A stretch of 64,000 nucleotides of DNA from Erythrophleum ivorense (GCA_026724425.1 JAIUCV010000102.1:2604001-2668000); one strand, 5' to 3'. Numbered from the stretch's first letter, positions 21,252 through 34,973 are shown. Translations and numbers: made by a program. The notes: generated by a model from the sequence alone, not told the origin.

Positions 21252-24200
21252 ATGCCTTCGAAGAAAAAGCAGTCGAGGACGCCGTCACGGCTTTCCAGTT
21301 CGGAACCGCCTGCGTCCCCAAGAACTCCGGCGTCTTCGACAACTGGTCGAGATACAGATTATAACAACGATGAGGAACTCAGGCGCAGTATTGAAGAAGC
21401 TTCGGCCGCGTTTCCTTGTCTTCTCGGAAAATCTGCAATCATCGGAAGAGTAGCAGATGTTGCATCCGAGTCTATCAGAGGCTCTAAGATTTGGCTATCG
21501 GAAAGTTCAATGGTCGCTGCTTCCCTCAGCCCTGGCTCTACTGTTTCGGTAATTGAAATTCTTATCCTTTGTGAGCTGTTCATACCAATTTTTGATTACT
21601 TTTTAGCTTCCGAATGCTGATTTGAAAATTTGATAGGTGTCACTTGCTTGCCTAGAAAGTAGATTTTCGAACAGATTCCCTCTGAGCTCGATAAAAGCTG
21701 AATATGGAATTGAATGCGAGAGGAGCATTGATGATGATGAACCAGGGAACTATTTTGTTCTTGCCACCGTTTTCTCTTCTTCAAAGGTTAGAAGAATCTG
21801 TCTTACATCTGCTTCGAAGCAAACTTTAAAAGTTTGATCTTTTTCAATTTTCAAACCTTTTTTGTTTGTTGTTGTTGTAGGTTCTGAAGGATGCTGTTCG
21901 TATTTCAGTAAATCTTTGCTATGGCCTTGGTTGCCCTGTTTTAGGCAGGACTGTGTTTGTTTATCCTCTTAGCAGACCTTCTTTAAGTGATCAGTTTGAT
22001 GGGAATGGTGGAACGCAAGATACTGATGTTAACCATTTTTCCCCGGTTGCCTGCAAAGAGTTGTGTTTGGAGCTGGCTCCCTTCAGGAATATGTTAGAAG
22101 CTAAGAATGATTTTCTTTCTATAGAGAAGCTCTCTCTTGAAAGCTCTCACGAGCAGAACGGAAATGGGAATTTAAGCCCTAAGACCCCATCAAACTTGCA
22201 AAAGCTTACTTCTCCTCGCCACAGTTCTTCGTCTTCACCAATGATTGAAGACCCTGTTTTCAAAGCCAAGCAGCGATTATCATCTGAAAGTTCGATTGAT
22301 CTACGAGAGGTCTTGAGCAATGAAAGTTCGAAGAAGCTTTTGCAGATTTGTGCGACTTCGTGGTTATACCCTTGTAGTCTGCTATATGGGAATTTTGTTG
22401 CGGTTCCAATTCTCTCAGAGATCTGTATTTTCTGTGTCAAGAGGGCTAATAAAAAGCCATCTGATACCTCCAATAGAAGTCGTGCTTTTATGGTAAACCG
22501 GGAAACTAAAGTGTACCTCCATCATACACTGGACTTAGCATCTGAAACTCGAGAGAGAACATCTGTGCAAGGTCTGCAGTTTGATGATGACGATGAAGAA
22601 GGAAAAGTGGGATGTGAAATCTCAAAGCTAGGTGGTCTCTCTAAAGAATATGCAATTCTCCGGGACATAATTGTTTCCTCATCCACGAAGAATTCCCTAT
22701 CAAGGTAAATATTGCAGTTGCACATATTTTTGTATAGCCAAATTTATGCTCTACTTGAAATGTACAAAGAAAACATGCATGGAAAGTAAAAGATTCTTTT
22801 TGTGTTCTACTGATATCTATGCTCTACTACCTTCGCAGATTTTTGTTTTGTTTTTAATATTCTTTGTTTATCACTGGCATGATCATTTTAGTCTTGGTTT
22901 GCGACCTACAAAGGGAGTGCTTATTCACGGACCTCCAGGCACAGGAAAGACGTCTTTGGCTCGGTCCTTTGCCCGTGAGTCTGGTGTCAACTTTTTCTCT
23001 GTGAATGGACCTGAGATAATAAGCCAGTATCTAGGGGAAAGCGAGAAAGCTCTAGATGAGGTTTTCAGATCTGCTAGCAATGCTGCACCTGCTGTGGTTA
23101 GAATTTTTCACTCTCCCTCTTTATTAACATTCCTGAGTTTTGACTGTATATTGAGATCTTTTGATAGTCACTTGTTACCGCAACAATCGATATCTTATCT
23201 TATCTTATCTTAGCAGCTTGTGATGTGAATAATTTTGTTTCTTGTAAAGGTGTTCATTGATGACTTGGATGCAATTGCTCCTGCACGGAAAGAAGGAAGT
23301 GAAGAATTGTCTCAGAGGATGGTAGCTACGTTACTGAATTTGATGGATGGAATAAGTAGGAGTGATGGCGTTGTTGTAATTGCTGCAACCAATAGACCTG
23401 ACAGCATTGAGCCAGCCCTTAGACGACCAGGAAGACTTGACAGGGAAATTGAAATTGGTAAAGAAAGACAAACACCTTGTGGAAACTAGACTCGATATAT
23501 AGTTAAGATTCTTACTCCCTAATACGTGTTCAAATATTTGCTTTATGATATAGGTGTGCCATCTTCTGCACAACGGTTCGATATACTTAGGACAATTCTC
23601 AACGGGATGCGGCATTCACTTTCAGACACCCAGCTTGAACAGCTTGCTATGACAACTCATGGTTTTGTAGGTGCAGATCTATCTGCGCTGTGTTGCGAGG
23701 CAGCCTTTGTCTGTTTAAGGCAGCATCTTAATCAGAGAAATTCCTCTAACAATTTGCCTCTTGAAGAAGCACCTATTGCAGCTTCAGAGTGTAGAGGTTC
23801 TGAGTCCTCGACAAATATGACTGATGCATCATCTGATCGCTCCGATTCTGCATCGTCATGTATCACAGTTTCACCCACGACCTCAGGGGCTCGGCATTCA
23901 GTTAATTTAAATGGGACAGTCTCCCTAGTAGCAGATAATTTTCAAAACAGTGTCAACTCTTGTTCTGAACAGATGCTCAACAGAGAAGAACATACCTTAA
24001 GTGTAGGATTTGAAGATTTTGAAGTAGCTAAGATCAAAATCAGACCTAGTGCCATGCGAGAGGTATTGACATTTTATTTTATCTCCTACGAAACTCATGT
24101 GTCTGTTACCTGGGGCTTTTTATTAGATTCTAAACCATAGTTTTGCGCTCTCTCTCAGACTATTTTTTTTTTATTGATGTTCAACTCTCAGGTGATATTA

Positions 24201-25457
24201 GAGGTACCTAAAGTTAGCTGGGAAGATGTTGGTGGCCAAAACGAGGTGAAAAATCAGCTAATGGAAGCAGTAGAATGGCCACAAAAACATCAGGACGCAT
24301 TCAAGAGAATAGGCACAAGGCCACCAAGTGGCATACTGATGTTCGGTCCTCCTGGATGTAGCAAGACCCTTATGGCACGCGCGGTAGCTTCTGAAGCCGG
24401 GCTGAATTTCCTTGCAGTCAAAGGTCCAGAACTGTTCAGCAAATGGGTTGGTGAATCCGAGAAAGCTGTGAGGTCCCTTTTTGCAAAGGCAAGAGCAAAT
24501 GCTCCCTCCATCATCTTTTTCGATGAGATTGATAGTCTTGCCTCCATTAGGGGGAAAGAAAATGATGGAGTTTCAGTTTCAGATAGAGTTATGAGTCAAC
24601 TTCTTGTGGAGCTCGATGGTTAGTAACAATGCCAATTTAACTTTTCGAAAAAGCAAATTGTTTAAAGATTCTAAGCTGAGATTCTGAACACTAAATTCAG
24701 AAAGATCTGATTGCTTATTTGTTGAACTCAGGTTTACATCAAAGGGTTGGTGTTACAGTTATTGCTGCTACAAATCGGCCAGACAAGATTGATTCTGCCC
24801 TTCTAAGACCTGGCAAGTTTCTTTCTCTCGTTGGCTCTTTTAATTTTTGCAAACAAAATTTGAAGGTCCGTTAGATGAAACTTTGTGTATGTTATAATGT
24901 TGCAGGACGCTTTGACCGTTTGCTGTATGTTGGACCTCCTAATGAAGCTGATCGTGAAGCAATACTCAAAATCCATTTGCGAAAAATCCCTTGCAGCTCT
25001 GATATTTGTCTGAAAGAGCTCGCTTCTATTACCAAAGGGTACACAGGAGCTGACATATCATTGATTTGCAGAGAAGCAGCTATTGCCGCGCTCGAGGAGA
25101 GTCTTGAAGCAGAAGAAATTAGCATGCAGCATTTAAAAACCGCGATAAGCCAAGTGGAACCAACGGAAATTCTATCTTACAAAGCACTGTCTGAAAAATT
25201 CCAAAGACTTGTCCACACAGATCCACAAGGAGATGACGAGGTTCCACAACCAGGAAACAAATTCCAAAGATCGTCATTTCCTCTATGGTAATAAGAAATT
25301 CTCAGTCTAATATGTTCAGTATATTTGCAGTTAGAAGTTACTCACTTCCATGGGATTCGCATTCTTGGGTGCATTTTCATAACCATTGGTGTTATTATTT
25401 TGCAGGACGCCATTGAAATCAGTTGTGATGTTCCTTCGCCGCCAAATTGGTTCGTAA
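21252..25457 (+). CDS. CIP111: CIP111, calmodulin-interacting AAA ATPase of the AFG2/SPATA5 type
   Basis: Ten exons (21252-21548, 21637-21786, 21881-22704, 22892-23096, 23250-23457, 23554-24062, 24192-24618, 24732-24812, 24906-25287, 25406-25457) total 1,045 codons in phase. Two AAA domains follow a long N-domain. D1 has Walker A GPPGTGKTS and Walker B VVFIDDLDAI (Asp-Asp rather than Asp-Glu); D2 has Walker A GPPGCSKTL and Walker B IIFFDEIDS. The last residues (WTPLKSVVMFLRRQIGS) form the basic amphipathic helix where CIP111 (AT3G56690) is known to bind calmodulin. Yeast Afg2/Drg1, of the same type, releases factors from pre-60S ribosomes. The intron after exon 8 uses a GC donor (CTG|GCAAGT). 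Site II and telo-box motifs lie upstream. Confidence 0.95.
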
Positions 25458-25859
25458 ACGAGACGTTAGGCAATTCTTTCCTTGCTTAGAAACAGTTGGT
25501 ACATCAGTGTTGTATGTAACATTTTGTTTATCTAAATCATCTATTATTTTTGTTGCTTCTCACGAGTTTGGAAGAATTAAGAAAGATATTCGTATCCCGT
25601 GCAAACGAAACCCTAAAAGATAGCTCTTGTAGCAACCACCATGGACAGGACATGTAACATTTGATCACACACATAGAGTTTCAATGATGAATTGACCCAC
25701 AAAACTAGTTCATTGATAAGCGTCGGAGAAACAAAAGAGTATCTTCCTTGTGACATTACAAAATTTCCATTACAACAAATCCTATTTTTTTAAGAAAAAA
25801 GTTGGTAAACCGAGATAAAGACAGACAGAGAGCTTAAAAGCCTAACAACGACGAGTACC
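25458..25859. other. Convergent 3' ends of CIP111 and the R3H gene
   Basis: About 400 bp that must hold both 3' UTRs, since the two genes face each other. No additional gene is seen. Confidence 0.5.
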
Positions 25860-27670
25860 CTAACGGTTCTGCATGTAGTCGAAGCTCAATGGCTGTTGAC
25901 AGAATTGTGCCTGTAGAAACAAGTAACAATAGCTTTCAGACAACTACATATATTAACCATTGGAAACATTCAAAGATAGATATCAAGGGAGAAATCAAAT
26001 GTTATTTACCTGAAGAGAGGCATTTACAAACTGCTCATATGAGTGAGCATACATAATATTTGCATTAGGCCACTGCATATATATTGCATCCCTTGAAGGC
26101 TGGTTTATAAATGGAATGCCATAGGGACTCATCATAGAGCTTACTAAAGGTGGCCCGAAGCTTAGAGAAGCAGGAGCACTTGGGATTTGATTATACCCGG
26201 TTAATCCCATTTCGTAGTACGGTTGTGGCTGCATTTTCTGAACGTTGAAGGCTGGTAGGCCGAAATTCTGATTAACCGGAAGGCTCCGAATGTACCTGCG
26301 TTCACAAACAAATCTATCAACAATCACATATGAAGCTAATTATTACTCTTTAATAGTCTAGTAAAGGCTTTGCAGGCAAACTAACAGCTGGCTTTACATA
26401 CCTACTGCGGTCATAATCGGGGTCAAAGCGATCTTTCTCTTTGTCTCTAAGAATTGCAACACGAGATGTTGGACCGGTTTCCCTGAGGCTATAGTTCCTC
26501 TCTACCTCAACGTAAGCATTCTTAGATACTTGATTGTGATTGTCATCTCTGGTAAGACTTGTGTTCCTCCCATAAACCTTAGTTTCAGATGAAGAGTCGT
26601 CATCACCATTAAGGCCTGTAAGACCATTAAATATGCGAGCTCGAGCCCTGTCATACTCTTCTTTCCTCTCTTCAACACTTCTAAGAGGACCACGTTTCTT
26701 TTCCAGCTCACCAGCATCATCATATCCAGATCCTTTAGAAGGTCGAGTCTTGATGGAAACTTTCATGTGCTCAAATTTACGATTCTCCGACTGTTTCGCC
26801 ACCGGGATTTCAGTCAACCGAACAGCTGGAAATCTGCTCTCCGTTGTTTTCATCACAAGGATAAGGCCATCCGCACCATTGTCTTGAACCGATGTAGCTA
26901 ATCCATAGTGGTTAGCAACACGGTGAGCTGCAAGACGAAGATACGAAGTAGGGAAATGCTGGAACTCGAACTGCTGCTGTTCAGGGCTCTGCAAGAACCT
27001 TTGAACATCAAGCTCCATCCGCAAAACTGTCATTACAAAAAGAAAAAAGACTTAGATACATTATCAAAAACAGCTTCGTGATTAGAGTAATTCATGAAAT
27101 TAAAGCCACTCAAAAGGCAGGCCACTAACAAGTATCGGAGGTCCAAATCTAAAATCAGTACATTAAGTTATCAACACTCCTGATGCAAAATCTAACACTT
27201 TCCTTATTCATACAATAAAGTTTACAGCTTTGATATCATTAACCATGATTCATCAGTACACAAAAAAGGGTAATCTCCATAACCGCAAATCTAAGAAGAA
27301 AGCCAGTTACTGAGACCCAAAATCATGTCAAAGAAGTAGAAAAAGACAAAAAATTGTAGTTAAATGAATCTAACTATAGACAGCTCAAGCACCTCAAATG
27401 AGCTATCAGATAAACTGTCGAGCAAAAAAATTCAAACTTTCTTATGTTTGTGACACAGAATCGGCTTTAATTTCAGGACATTAGGGTTTACGATATGAAT
27501 CAGAGAGAGAAAGAGTAGAAGAAACGGTGCTTACTCGTCAAGCGTTGACGAGGGTTCTGCAAAGCCTCGACCAGAAAAGGATCCACAGTAAATCCACCAG
27601 TATCTCCAATAACCACACCACCGGTTTCCGCGGCGGTTTCCGGCGGCGGTGTTGCGAAAGCTGAGTCCAT
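25860..27670 (-). CDS. R3H and SUZ domain nucleic-acid-binding protein
   Basis: Four exons (27535-27670, 26402-27026, 26010-26295, 25860-25910) total 366 codons. The N-terminus is MDSAFATPPPETAAETGG. The R3H signature R-x3-H is in LAAHRVANHYGLATS, near residue 80. A SUZ-type motif (EEYDRARARIFNG) follows near residue 150. The rest is rich in charged residues, then Pro, Tyr, Asn and Gln, ending FDYMQNR. R3H domains bind single-stranded nucleic acid and SUZ domains bind RNA. It corresponds to AT3G56680. Splice phases all agree. Its specific target is unknown. Confidence 0.88.
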
Positions 27671-30576
27671 GGGAAAAAGGGGACGGAATGTATCCAGAAA
27701 CTTCTATCTGGAACGTTACTCTCAGCTTCTCTGTCCTACCGTTTGTTTCCTTTCTCTCGCAGCAAAGAGAAGAAGAAAAATCAAGTAGAAGAGGAGAATC
27801 GAAATCGGAGCATTGAGAGAGAGGCGGAGGAAACCTCTTCAGATGCAAATCTTATCTCTCTCTCTCGGGAAGGCAAAGCAAACGAGAGGGAAAGGAAACT
27901 TTATATTTTCTCTTCTTTTTATTATTTTTTCCCTTTTAAATCAAAATAAATATCTCACACAGTTGTATTTTCCTATATAGGATAGGAAGTGTATTTTTAA
28001 AATAATTTTATGGTTTATTAGGTTCTGATTTATTGTGAAACACTTTAATTTATAATTTTATATTTTAAAGCCATCAGTTTTTCTACGAAAATATAAACAT
28101 TATGTTCGTCCTAATGATCTCAAACACCCAAGAAGAAATCGAGTTAAACATTCTGTGGATGTTAAAAATGGTAGAGTATATGTTTCCATTTGAAAAATCA
28201 AAAATTGCAACAAAAAAATCTCTCTAAAACTGTGGACGTCCTCGATTTGAACAAAACTTTCGTGAAATTTCAAATGTATAAAGAAAGAGAGAAAAATATA
28301 GCAGTTTAGTACAAACAGCTTTGTGAGATGTGTATTGTAAATTTGTAATGTGATTTACCTGCGGGGTGTTCTATAAATTATTATGTTCATGACTTGGTAA
28401 ATTATGTTAGGGAATCTGACATCAGATGATGTGAAAATTTATTTATTTATTTGAAGTTAAAATCTTATCAACTGTATATACTAGCTAGGGATGACAGAGT
28501 GTGATTTGCGCACTAATAAAGTTAAGGTTATTCAGCTTTCTCCATTTTGGTATGCAAACTTTTTAAAAAAAAAAATTTAATGTAAAAAAAAAAAACAAAT
28601 TCAACCAATTTTCACGACCTATAAAGGAAGAAAAACTAACCAAATATATTAATATGAATATGATAACAAAAGAGAGAGTAAGCAAATATTTAGTAATACT
28701 AACTACGTTTGTAAAAAATCCAACATTTTTAGGTGTCAATGACTAAAGTTAGTAGTATATGACAAAGGCAAAACATAGATAAAGGAATAAATGAAAACAT
28801 TTTCGATAGGGTTTTTTCTAATTTTAAATTTCCTCGGCGAATCCATAATCGAGATCGGCCCCTTCTTCAGTGTATAGATAGATCATCATCCCCTGATTCG
28901 ATGTCGTCAGCTGAATAATCCTGATCGCGTGATAGAAGGAAAAAACAAAAAACCCTATACGATTTTGACGTCTATATATGAAGCACACGGAACTAGGGAT
29001 ATTGTATAGGGTAAAATAACCTAGTCTACCATGACCCATGATAGTATAGTTTTCACTTAATCAATTAAACCCCAAACTACTTATATCATTATCGTACTTG
29101 GGGATCGATTTCAGGGAAATAAGAACAGCACACTAAGAATGCAAGCAACTCGCTAAGCTAAGCTAAGATTGATTTTCGGTTTCAAGATTTTGACTAAACA
29201 AATCAAGCAGAAAATATAGAATAGACAACAAGATGTGTCTATGCCAAAGAAGTATTCTATATGGACGTTGGATATAAAATAGACATCGGGCTATTCTATA
29301 TAGAATAGAAGTCGGACTATTCTATATAGAATAGAAATCAGAACGCTGGATATAGAATAGAAGTCAGAGCGCTGAATATAGAATAGAATTCAGAGTACTG
29401 GATATAGAATAGACAAGCAAATGCAAATCAAAATCAAAATAAAGTAAGGCACAAGTAAACACAAAACTAAGTGATCAAAGTTGATTCAATAAAGAGAAAT
29501 ATGGATCATGAGCAAAGTTCATTGACTCGGGATGACCAACAAATAACTAGTGATACTAGAATACTCGATCAAGCTCAATTCCAAGATATGGATCACACAA
29601 TTAAGCACCTTCCGATTCCAATTAAGATGATCGAAAATCATTAAACAAAAGTCCAATAAGTCAAGAATTCACTTTAATCATCAAGTATCAATTGGCTAAA
29701 TATGAAAAATATGTTTAGAGTTGGCCTAGACATTTCATCGAACCGGACATATTTTTGAGACAACAAAAATAAAGAGCTTTCGTGCTACTTATATTATGAG
29801 AATATTTATACATTATACATTGTTGTTACACGATGATAAAGACATTGACAAATGGGAGAGTGCACCGTTTCTTTTTGTATTCTTGGTACCGATTTTATAG
29901 TAAACATGAGAAAGTGAGCTCTTGAATTGCTGACTTCTTTCTTTGTGTTTCTGAGTTAAACCTCTCCCGGTCCTCTGTACTATACTTCCTGCGAAATCAT
30001 CCATTTGTTAAGAAAAAAACTCATGATGGCATATGTGACGTTTTGGCTTTAGGCAAATGTAGATAGATCCAGATAAGTAATAAAGTTAATGATGGCAGAG
30101 AGAAGAGGAGGAGACATGCGTGACGGCTAAGAGACTCCAAAACGATAATAAAATATATTAGATTTGTTTTAAGATCCAATTCAAAGATAGAGTAAAAGTT
30201 TCCACTTTGAGAGATTGAGTCAGCAAAAAATATACAAAAAACCGTTGAAGAGCATATAAACCTTGCATCACTCCATACTTAATGCAGTCAACGTGCTAGA
30301 ATGTGGATACTAAATCCCCCCCACGTGCCTTTTCTCGCGTGTTTGTTACACTCTCTTCGATGGGCATTAATCTGATGAAGGCGAGTGAAATCTACACGCA
30401 TGAGTGAGAGTAGGAGAAGAGCAACGTCCTTTTTTTTGTTTTCTTCTACCTTAAAAACCTCCGTCATCGTTCCGGTTTGTTTCAACGTTGCCATCCAAAA
30501 CCCCTTATTCTCCAACATTTCTCTCTTCTTCTTCTTCCTCAATTTAGTAACTCTAAACCTTTAAGCCTTTCCAACA
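27671..30576. other. Intergenic region between the R3H gene and bZIP49
   Basis: About 2.9 kb. The left 250 bp are 5' UTR and promoter of the R3H gene, with CT-rich leader sequence. The centre is AT-rich, and a minisatellite is at 29255-29422. The right 350 bp are the bZIP49 promoter, including a G-box CACGTG at 30322-30327 and a CT-rich leader. Two short minus-strand ORFs (28824-29039 and 29813-30004) have no recognisable domain and no splice support. Confidence 0.5.
29255..29422. repeat. Imperfect minisatellite built on TATAGAATAGA
   Basis: About six degenerate units of roughly 25-30 bp. Each contains ATATAGAATAGAA plus a variable part such as GTCAGAGCGCTG or GTCGGACTATTC. Two units contain the palindrome TTCTATATAGAA, which gives local hairpins. 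There are no uniform repeat and spacer lengths. Confidence 0.8.
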
Positions 30577-32607
30577 ATGGCGGAACCAGTTGTGGTGGAG
30601 GATAATCATACGGCTCACACTAATCATTCTAGCTTCTCTTCTGAATTCGATTCTTCCATCGCGATCCCTCCTCCTTCTCTTCTATTTGATGATAATTTCT
30701 ACAATTCTAGCTCCGATCAGGCTTTACTTGAGAACTCGATCTCTGATCTGAGGTTTTTGATTGACGGAGACGGTGACTTCGAGTTGACTTTTGACACTGT
30801 CGACGACCTCTATTTTCCATCTGAGAAGGAATCGTTCGCCATTCCTGCTAATGCTACGAACGGAGAGACGTTCGGTGATCTTACGCCGTCGTCGGTAATT
30901 TCAGGCGATTGTGTGTTATCTACTTCATGCTGCTGCAATCGGGAATCGCCTATGGATTCTGTTTGCTCTGGTACTGCGCAGAGCTTGAGTTTCTCGACTC
31001 AGGAGTCGGAGAATTGCGTCTCGGAAGCTAAATTTTCTCTGTCGTCACATGAACCAGGTAAAGTGGTGGTCGATCCGAAGCTTAAGATGGAAGAGGAAGC
31101 TACTACGACATCTATTACGAAGAGGAAAAAAGTGATTGAAGATGATACGCGCGACGAATCTAGGAGCAATAAGTACAGAAGATCGGATGGAGAATGCACC
31201 GAGAGTGTTGAAGAAGATGATGAGAAGAGGAACGTGAGACTGATTAGAAACCGTGAAAGTGCTCATCTTGCAAGACAGAGGAAGAAACATTACGTAGAGG
31301 AGCTAGAAGAAAAAGCTAGGAATATGCAAGCCACAATAAAGGATTTGAACAGTAAGATCTCTTATTTCATGGCCGAGAACGCCACTTTGAGGCAACAGGT
31401 TGGTCCCGGAGGTGGCCTGTATCGGCCACCGGCGGGAATGCATCCACCGTTGGTTCCATTAACGCCTTATCGGTGGATGCCGTATCCGGGTTATATGGTT
31501 AAACCGCTAGGCTCTCAAGTGCCTCTGCTTCCTATTCCTCGGTTGAAAAAACCACAACAATCGTTGCCTAAGGTGAAGAAGAAGACCAAGAAGGTTGCTA
31601 GTGTTAGTGTTCTTGGTCTTCTCTTTTGTCTATTCTTGTTTGCTGCATTGGCTCCCATTGTGAACTTACGCTATGGAGGAACTAGCGGTGCCTTTTATGC
31701 CGAGTATGATCAGCTTAGAGGAAGAGTCTTGGATGTGTCCGCTAATAGTAGTAATAGAGTACAGTGTGGGAGAGATTCTGATCAAGGAGTGGGAAGAAAC
31801 GTATCTGCAACAGAGAACTATGTGCCTCCTAGAAATAGTAGTGAGCCTCTAGTTGCATCTCTATTTGTTCCGAGGAATGAAAAGCTTGTGAAGATCGATG
31901 GAAATCTGATTATTCATTCTATTTTGGCGAGCGAGAAAGCCATGGCTTCTGAAAAGAAGATCCAAGGGAAAAGCAGTAAAAAAGTTCCTCCTGCATTGCC
32001 TGTACCTGACTTCACAAGGAGGAGGGATATGTCTAAACACCTCTATAGCGAAAAGCGGAAAGCTCTGTCATCTTCTAGCTCTGATGATACTTTGAAAGAC
32101 CAATCCGAATCAAGAACAGCTAACAGTGAAATGCAGCAGTGGTTTCGTGAAGGTGTTGCAGGTAATCACAAGTTTACTAATGTTACTGATTCTCCCATTG
32201 TTATGATTATGTAGGAATGCTAATCATCTCTACCACTAACAGGGCCAATGTTCAGTTCCGGGATGTGCACCCAAGTGTTTGAGTTTGATGTCTCCTCAAC
32301 CTCAGGAGCCATCATCCCTGCTTCTCCAGCCACTCAACAGCCTAAGAACACTACTGATCTTAACCTAACCAAAGACCAAAACAGCTCTAGCAAAAAATAC
32401 TTCCGGGAAACCAAGCCCAGCCGATCAACGGTAGTATCTGTACTTGTTGACCCCGGAGAAGGCGGTGATGGAGACATCAATGTGATGAAGGGAGGAACAA
32501 AATCACCGTTCAGAGTTTTCATAGTCGTGCTTGTGGATGGTGTGAAGTATGTAACATACTCCTGCCTTCTTCCACAACCAGAAGTCCCTCATCTCGTAAA
32601 CACTTGA
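30577..32607 (+). CDS. bZIP49: Membrane-tethered bZIP transcription factor, bZIP49
   Basis: Two exons (30577-32161 and 32243-32607) total 650 codons. The acidic, serine-rich N-terminus is an activation-type region. The basic region NRESAHLARQRKKHYVEELE starts near residue 223 and leads into a leucine zipper to about 275. A single transmembrane segment (LGLLFCLFLFAALAPIV) lies near 343-362, and a luminal RxxL candidate S1P site (RGRVL) near 381. N-glycosylation sequons are frequent in the luminal tail. This is the layout of the bZIP17/28/49 group, ER-anchored factors released by S1P/S2P cleavage during ER stress. It corresponds to AT3G56660. Somewhat longer than the A. thaliana protein as I recall it (about 620). 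Confidence 0.92.
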
Positions 32608-32868
32608 CTTTGCTCTGTATGTAGTATCCTTAGCTTTTACCCTTCCTTTTATACGCAGCTTGTACCCCTGTTCGTTTTTTGAATCGAGATATAGAAATCC
32701 TAACCCGAGAAAGTTATACAATCAAGCCTCTTCACTGTCTAGTGTTTAACGATAAGAGCAGAGAGCAAATAATCCGAGTAAAAATGATACAAAACATAGA
32801 TACTCCTTCACACAAACTGTGTGCTCTTAGTTTTCTTGGGTCTAGCGTCAAAGCAATAACTCTCTGAT

Positions 32869-34012
32869 TTACAGTTGAAAAGAATCAAGAATGGCTTGAA
32901 GAGTCTTCTGTGAGCTCTGCCACTGTTTCTCAGTAGCACTCACAACAAACAGAACCACAGTGTTTCCCTTTGCTGTAGCTTTTGCAAGATTGTGACTTCC
33001 GGTTAGCGCAAACGGCGTCTCCAACACATACTTGTAGTACTGTCACAAACACACAAGAATCAGAAACTTTCCTTCAATAAACTGATAAGTCAGAGAGAAG
33101 CAAAGGTCATTCACACATCATTACCGTTTGATCTCCCATCTTTTCGACTGAAGTCTTCAAAAGTTCATCAGAGTCATAAGAGTTTCCGGTGACGAATGGA
33201 CCAAGAGAAGCAATCACTTTCTCCGGCTCACCGAGATCTTCGATAGTTGCATTTGGTTTGTTAGTTAACCGGATCAACGGAGACGCCACAACTTGAACTT
33301 TGCCTTGCTTCTCGTTCTCAAACTTGACTTCGATCCATGGCTCTGCACATTTCGGTTGGCAGTAGTTACCTGACAAAATATTGGCTATTCTCAACTGTTT
33401 CCAATTCGGCGGTAGAACAAACTGATACGGCTGCACATTTCCTGCAACCACACTAGATTTCAAACATCATTAATTTACAAAAGTTACCAAACTATTTCAA
33501 ACCGAATCAGAATCATTCGGATCCAATTATCTAGAGAAAACTGAATTACCAAAAAGATCCAAAGCTGCCTCATTTACATTCAACCACACAATTACGCAAC
33601 TAAACTTGTTTAGACTGATAATCATAATCTAAAAAGAGACAAAAGTAACTGCATTTTGATAAGTAATGAACAATGCAGAAGATAAAGAGGAAGGAGAGTG
33701 GGATTAGGCATCACCTGCGCGGAGAGCAGGAGTATCGGAAGGTTTGGCCTTGAAGAGGACGAAGGAAGGGTCAGACGGAGACGGTGGTAAGTACGATCCG
33801 ACTTCCACCTCACGCGCCTCCGAAATCGGAGCTTCTTTCAAATTCAGAATCGCCGGAATCGCCACTGCCGATTTCAGCAACAGCTCTCTCCTTCTTTGTT
33901 GTTGCTGCTGCGAGGATGCAACAATCACGCTGGTTCTTGCTCTAATTGAAGCAAGAGATTTCGGAGAGGCAGGGAAGATTTTGGAAGTTGGAACGAGAGA
34001 TGCTGTCGCCAT
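32869..34012 (-). CDS. PPD6: PsbP-domain protein 6, thylakoid lumen
   Basis: Three exons (33715-34012, 33125-33441, 32869-33039) total 262 codons. Residues 1-36 are a Ser/Ala/Arg-rich plastid transit peptide. A twin-arginine-like RRRELLLKSAVAIPAIL followed by an Ala-rich stretch is a lumen-targeting signal. The mature part has the PsbP fold pattern: YQFVLPPNWKQLRIANILSG, then VQVVASPLIRLTNK, then KYVLETPFALTGSHNLAKATAKGNTVVLFV. The pair of cysteines in YCQPKCAEPW is notable because PPD6 is reported to carry a redox-active disulfide. It matches AT3G56650 in length and targeting. The gene converges on bZIP49, with about 260 bp between the stop codons. Confidence 0.92.
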
Positions 34013-34362
34013 TTTTGTCGGAATACAAAGCTTTTTGCTCTTTTCTTCTCTTTCAATTGAAGTTTTTGTTTCTGTATTGAGAGGTCGAACGTTTTCGAAT
34101 TTTTTGTGTCATTTGGATAAGGCAATGGAAGTGAAAAGGAGCCTTCGGTTCGGTCCACACAACACAACCATTTCTATTGTATAATTAGAGAAAACCCGAA
34201 ACCGAAATGGTTGGAAAATATAAAAAATATTGCAACTTTTTTGGAAAAAGAGATCGTAAAGCTAGAAGTTTTTTACAAAATACATATCAATGGCGAAACC
34301 ATAAAGAAAGGCTTTTGTTTTGTCAATCAGGAGAAAAAAACAATTTGCTTTATTTTCTTTTT
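34013..34362. other. PPD6 5' flank
   Basis: PPD6 promoter and 5' UTR, directly abutted by the Mutator-type element. No other gene is seen. Confidence 0.5.
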
Positions 34363-34973
34363 GGGAAAATTCCATAAAAATACCTTAACTAAATTTCGAA
34401 AAGCTTTTTAATACCCCAACTATTTTTGTGCCCAGAACAATACCCCAACTATTCTGTTTGTCTATTTTAATACCTGAACTTTTTAAATCGAACCCATTGA
34501 ACACATTCGGTTTAACAGAAAGTTAACTTCTGTTATCTTTTTATTTTTTTAATAATTAAATATTAATATTTAAATAAAAAGTTATATTAAATTTTGAAAA
34601 AATCCAAAAAAACTTAAATGTCCCCGAAAATACAAAAAAAAAACGAAAATAACAATTTAAATAAAAATAATAATTGTAAGCTTTTTACAGAAAAATTACA
34701 ATTTATTTTTTTCAATCTTTAAAAAAAACATAAAAATTCACAAAAACTAAAAAAATTCATAACTTCAAGATACAAAATTAGCATATTTCATAACTTGTTC
34801 ACCTTTTCATATTTATGAATCTTTGTTTTTACAAAACTCAATATTGGTTTTGTTTGAAGTAATTTTTTTATTTTTCGGGTATTTTAATTTTCTTTTTCCC
34901 AAACTTAAAAATGAACTAATAAATTATTTTTAATTTAAAATTTGAAATATTTTTCATAATTTAATATTTTACC

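Noticed and set aside
28824..29039. 71-codon minus-strand ORF
   Set aside because: No domain, no splice or promoter support, and no similarity I recognise; likely chance.
29255..29422. CRISPR-like array
   Set aside because: Units are degenerate, spacing is irregular and the genome is plant nuclear; it is a minisatellite.
29813..30004. 63-codon minus-strand ORF starting MDDFAGS
   Set aside because: Composition is gene-like but short, with no recognisable family or flanking exons. Kept out for lack of evidence.
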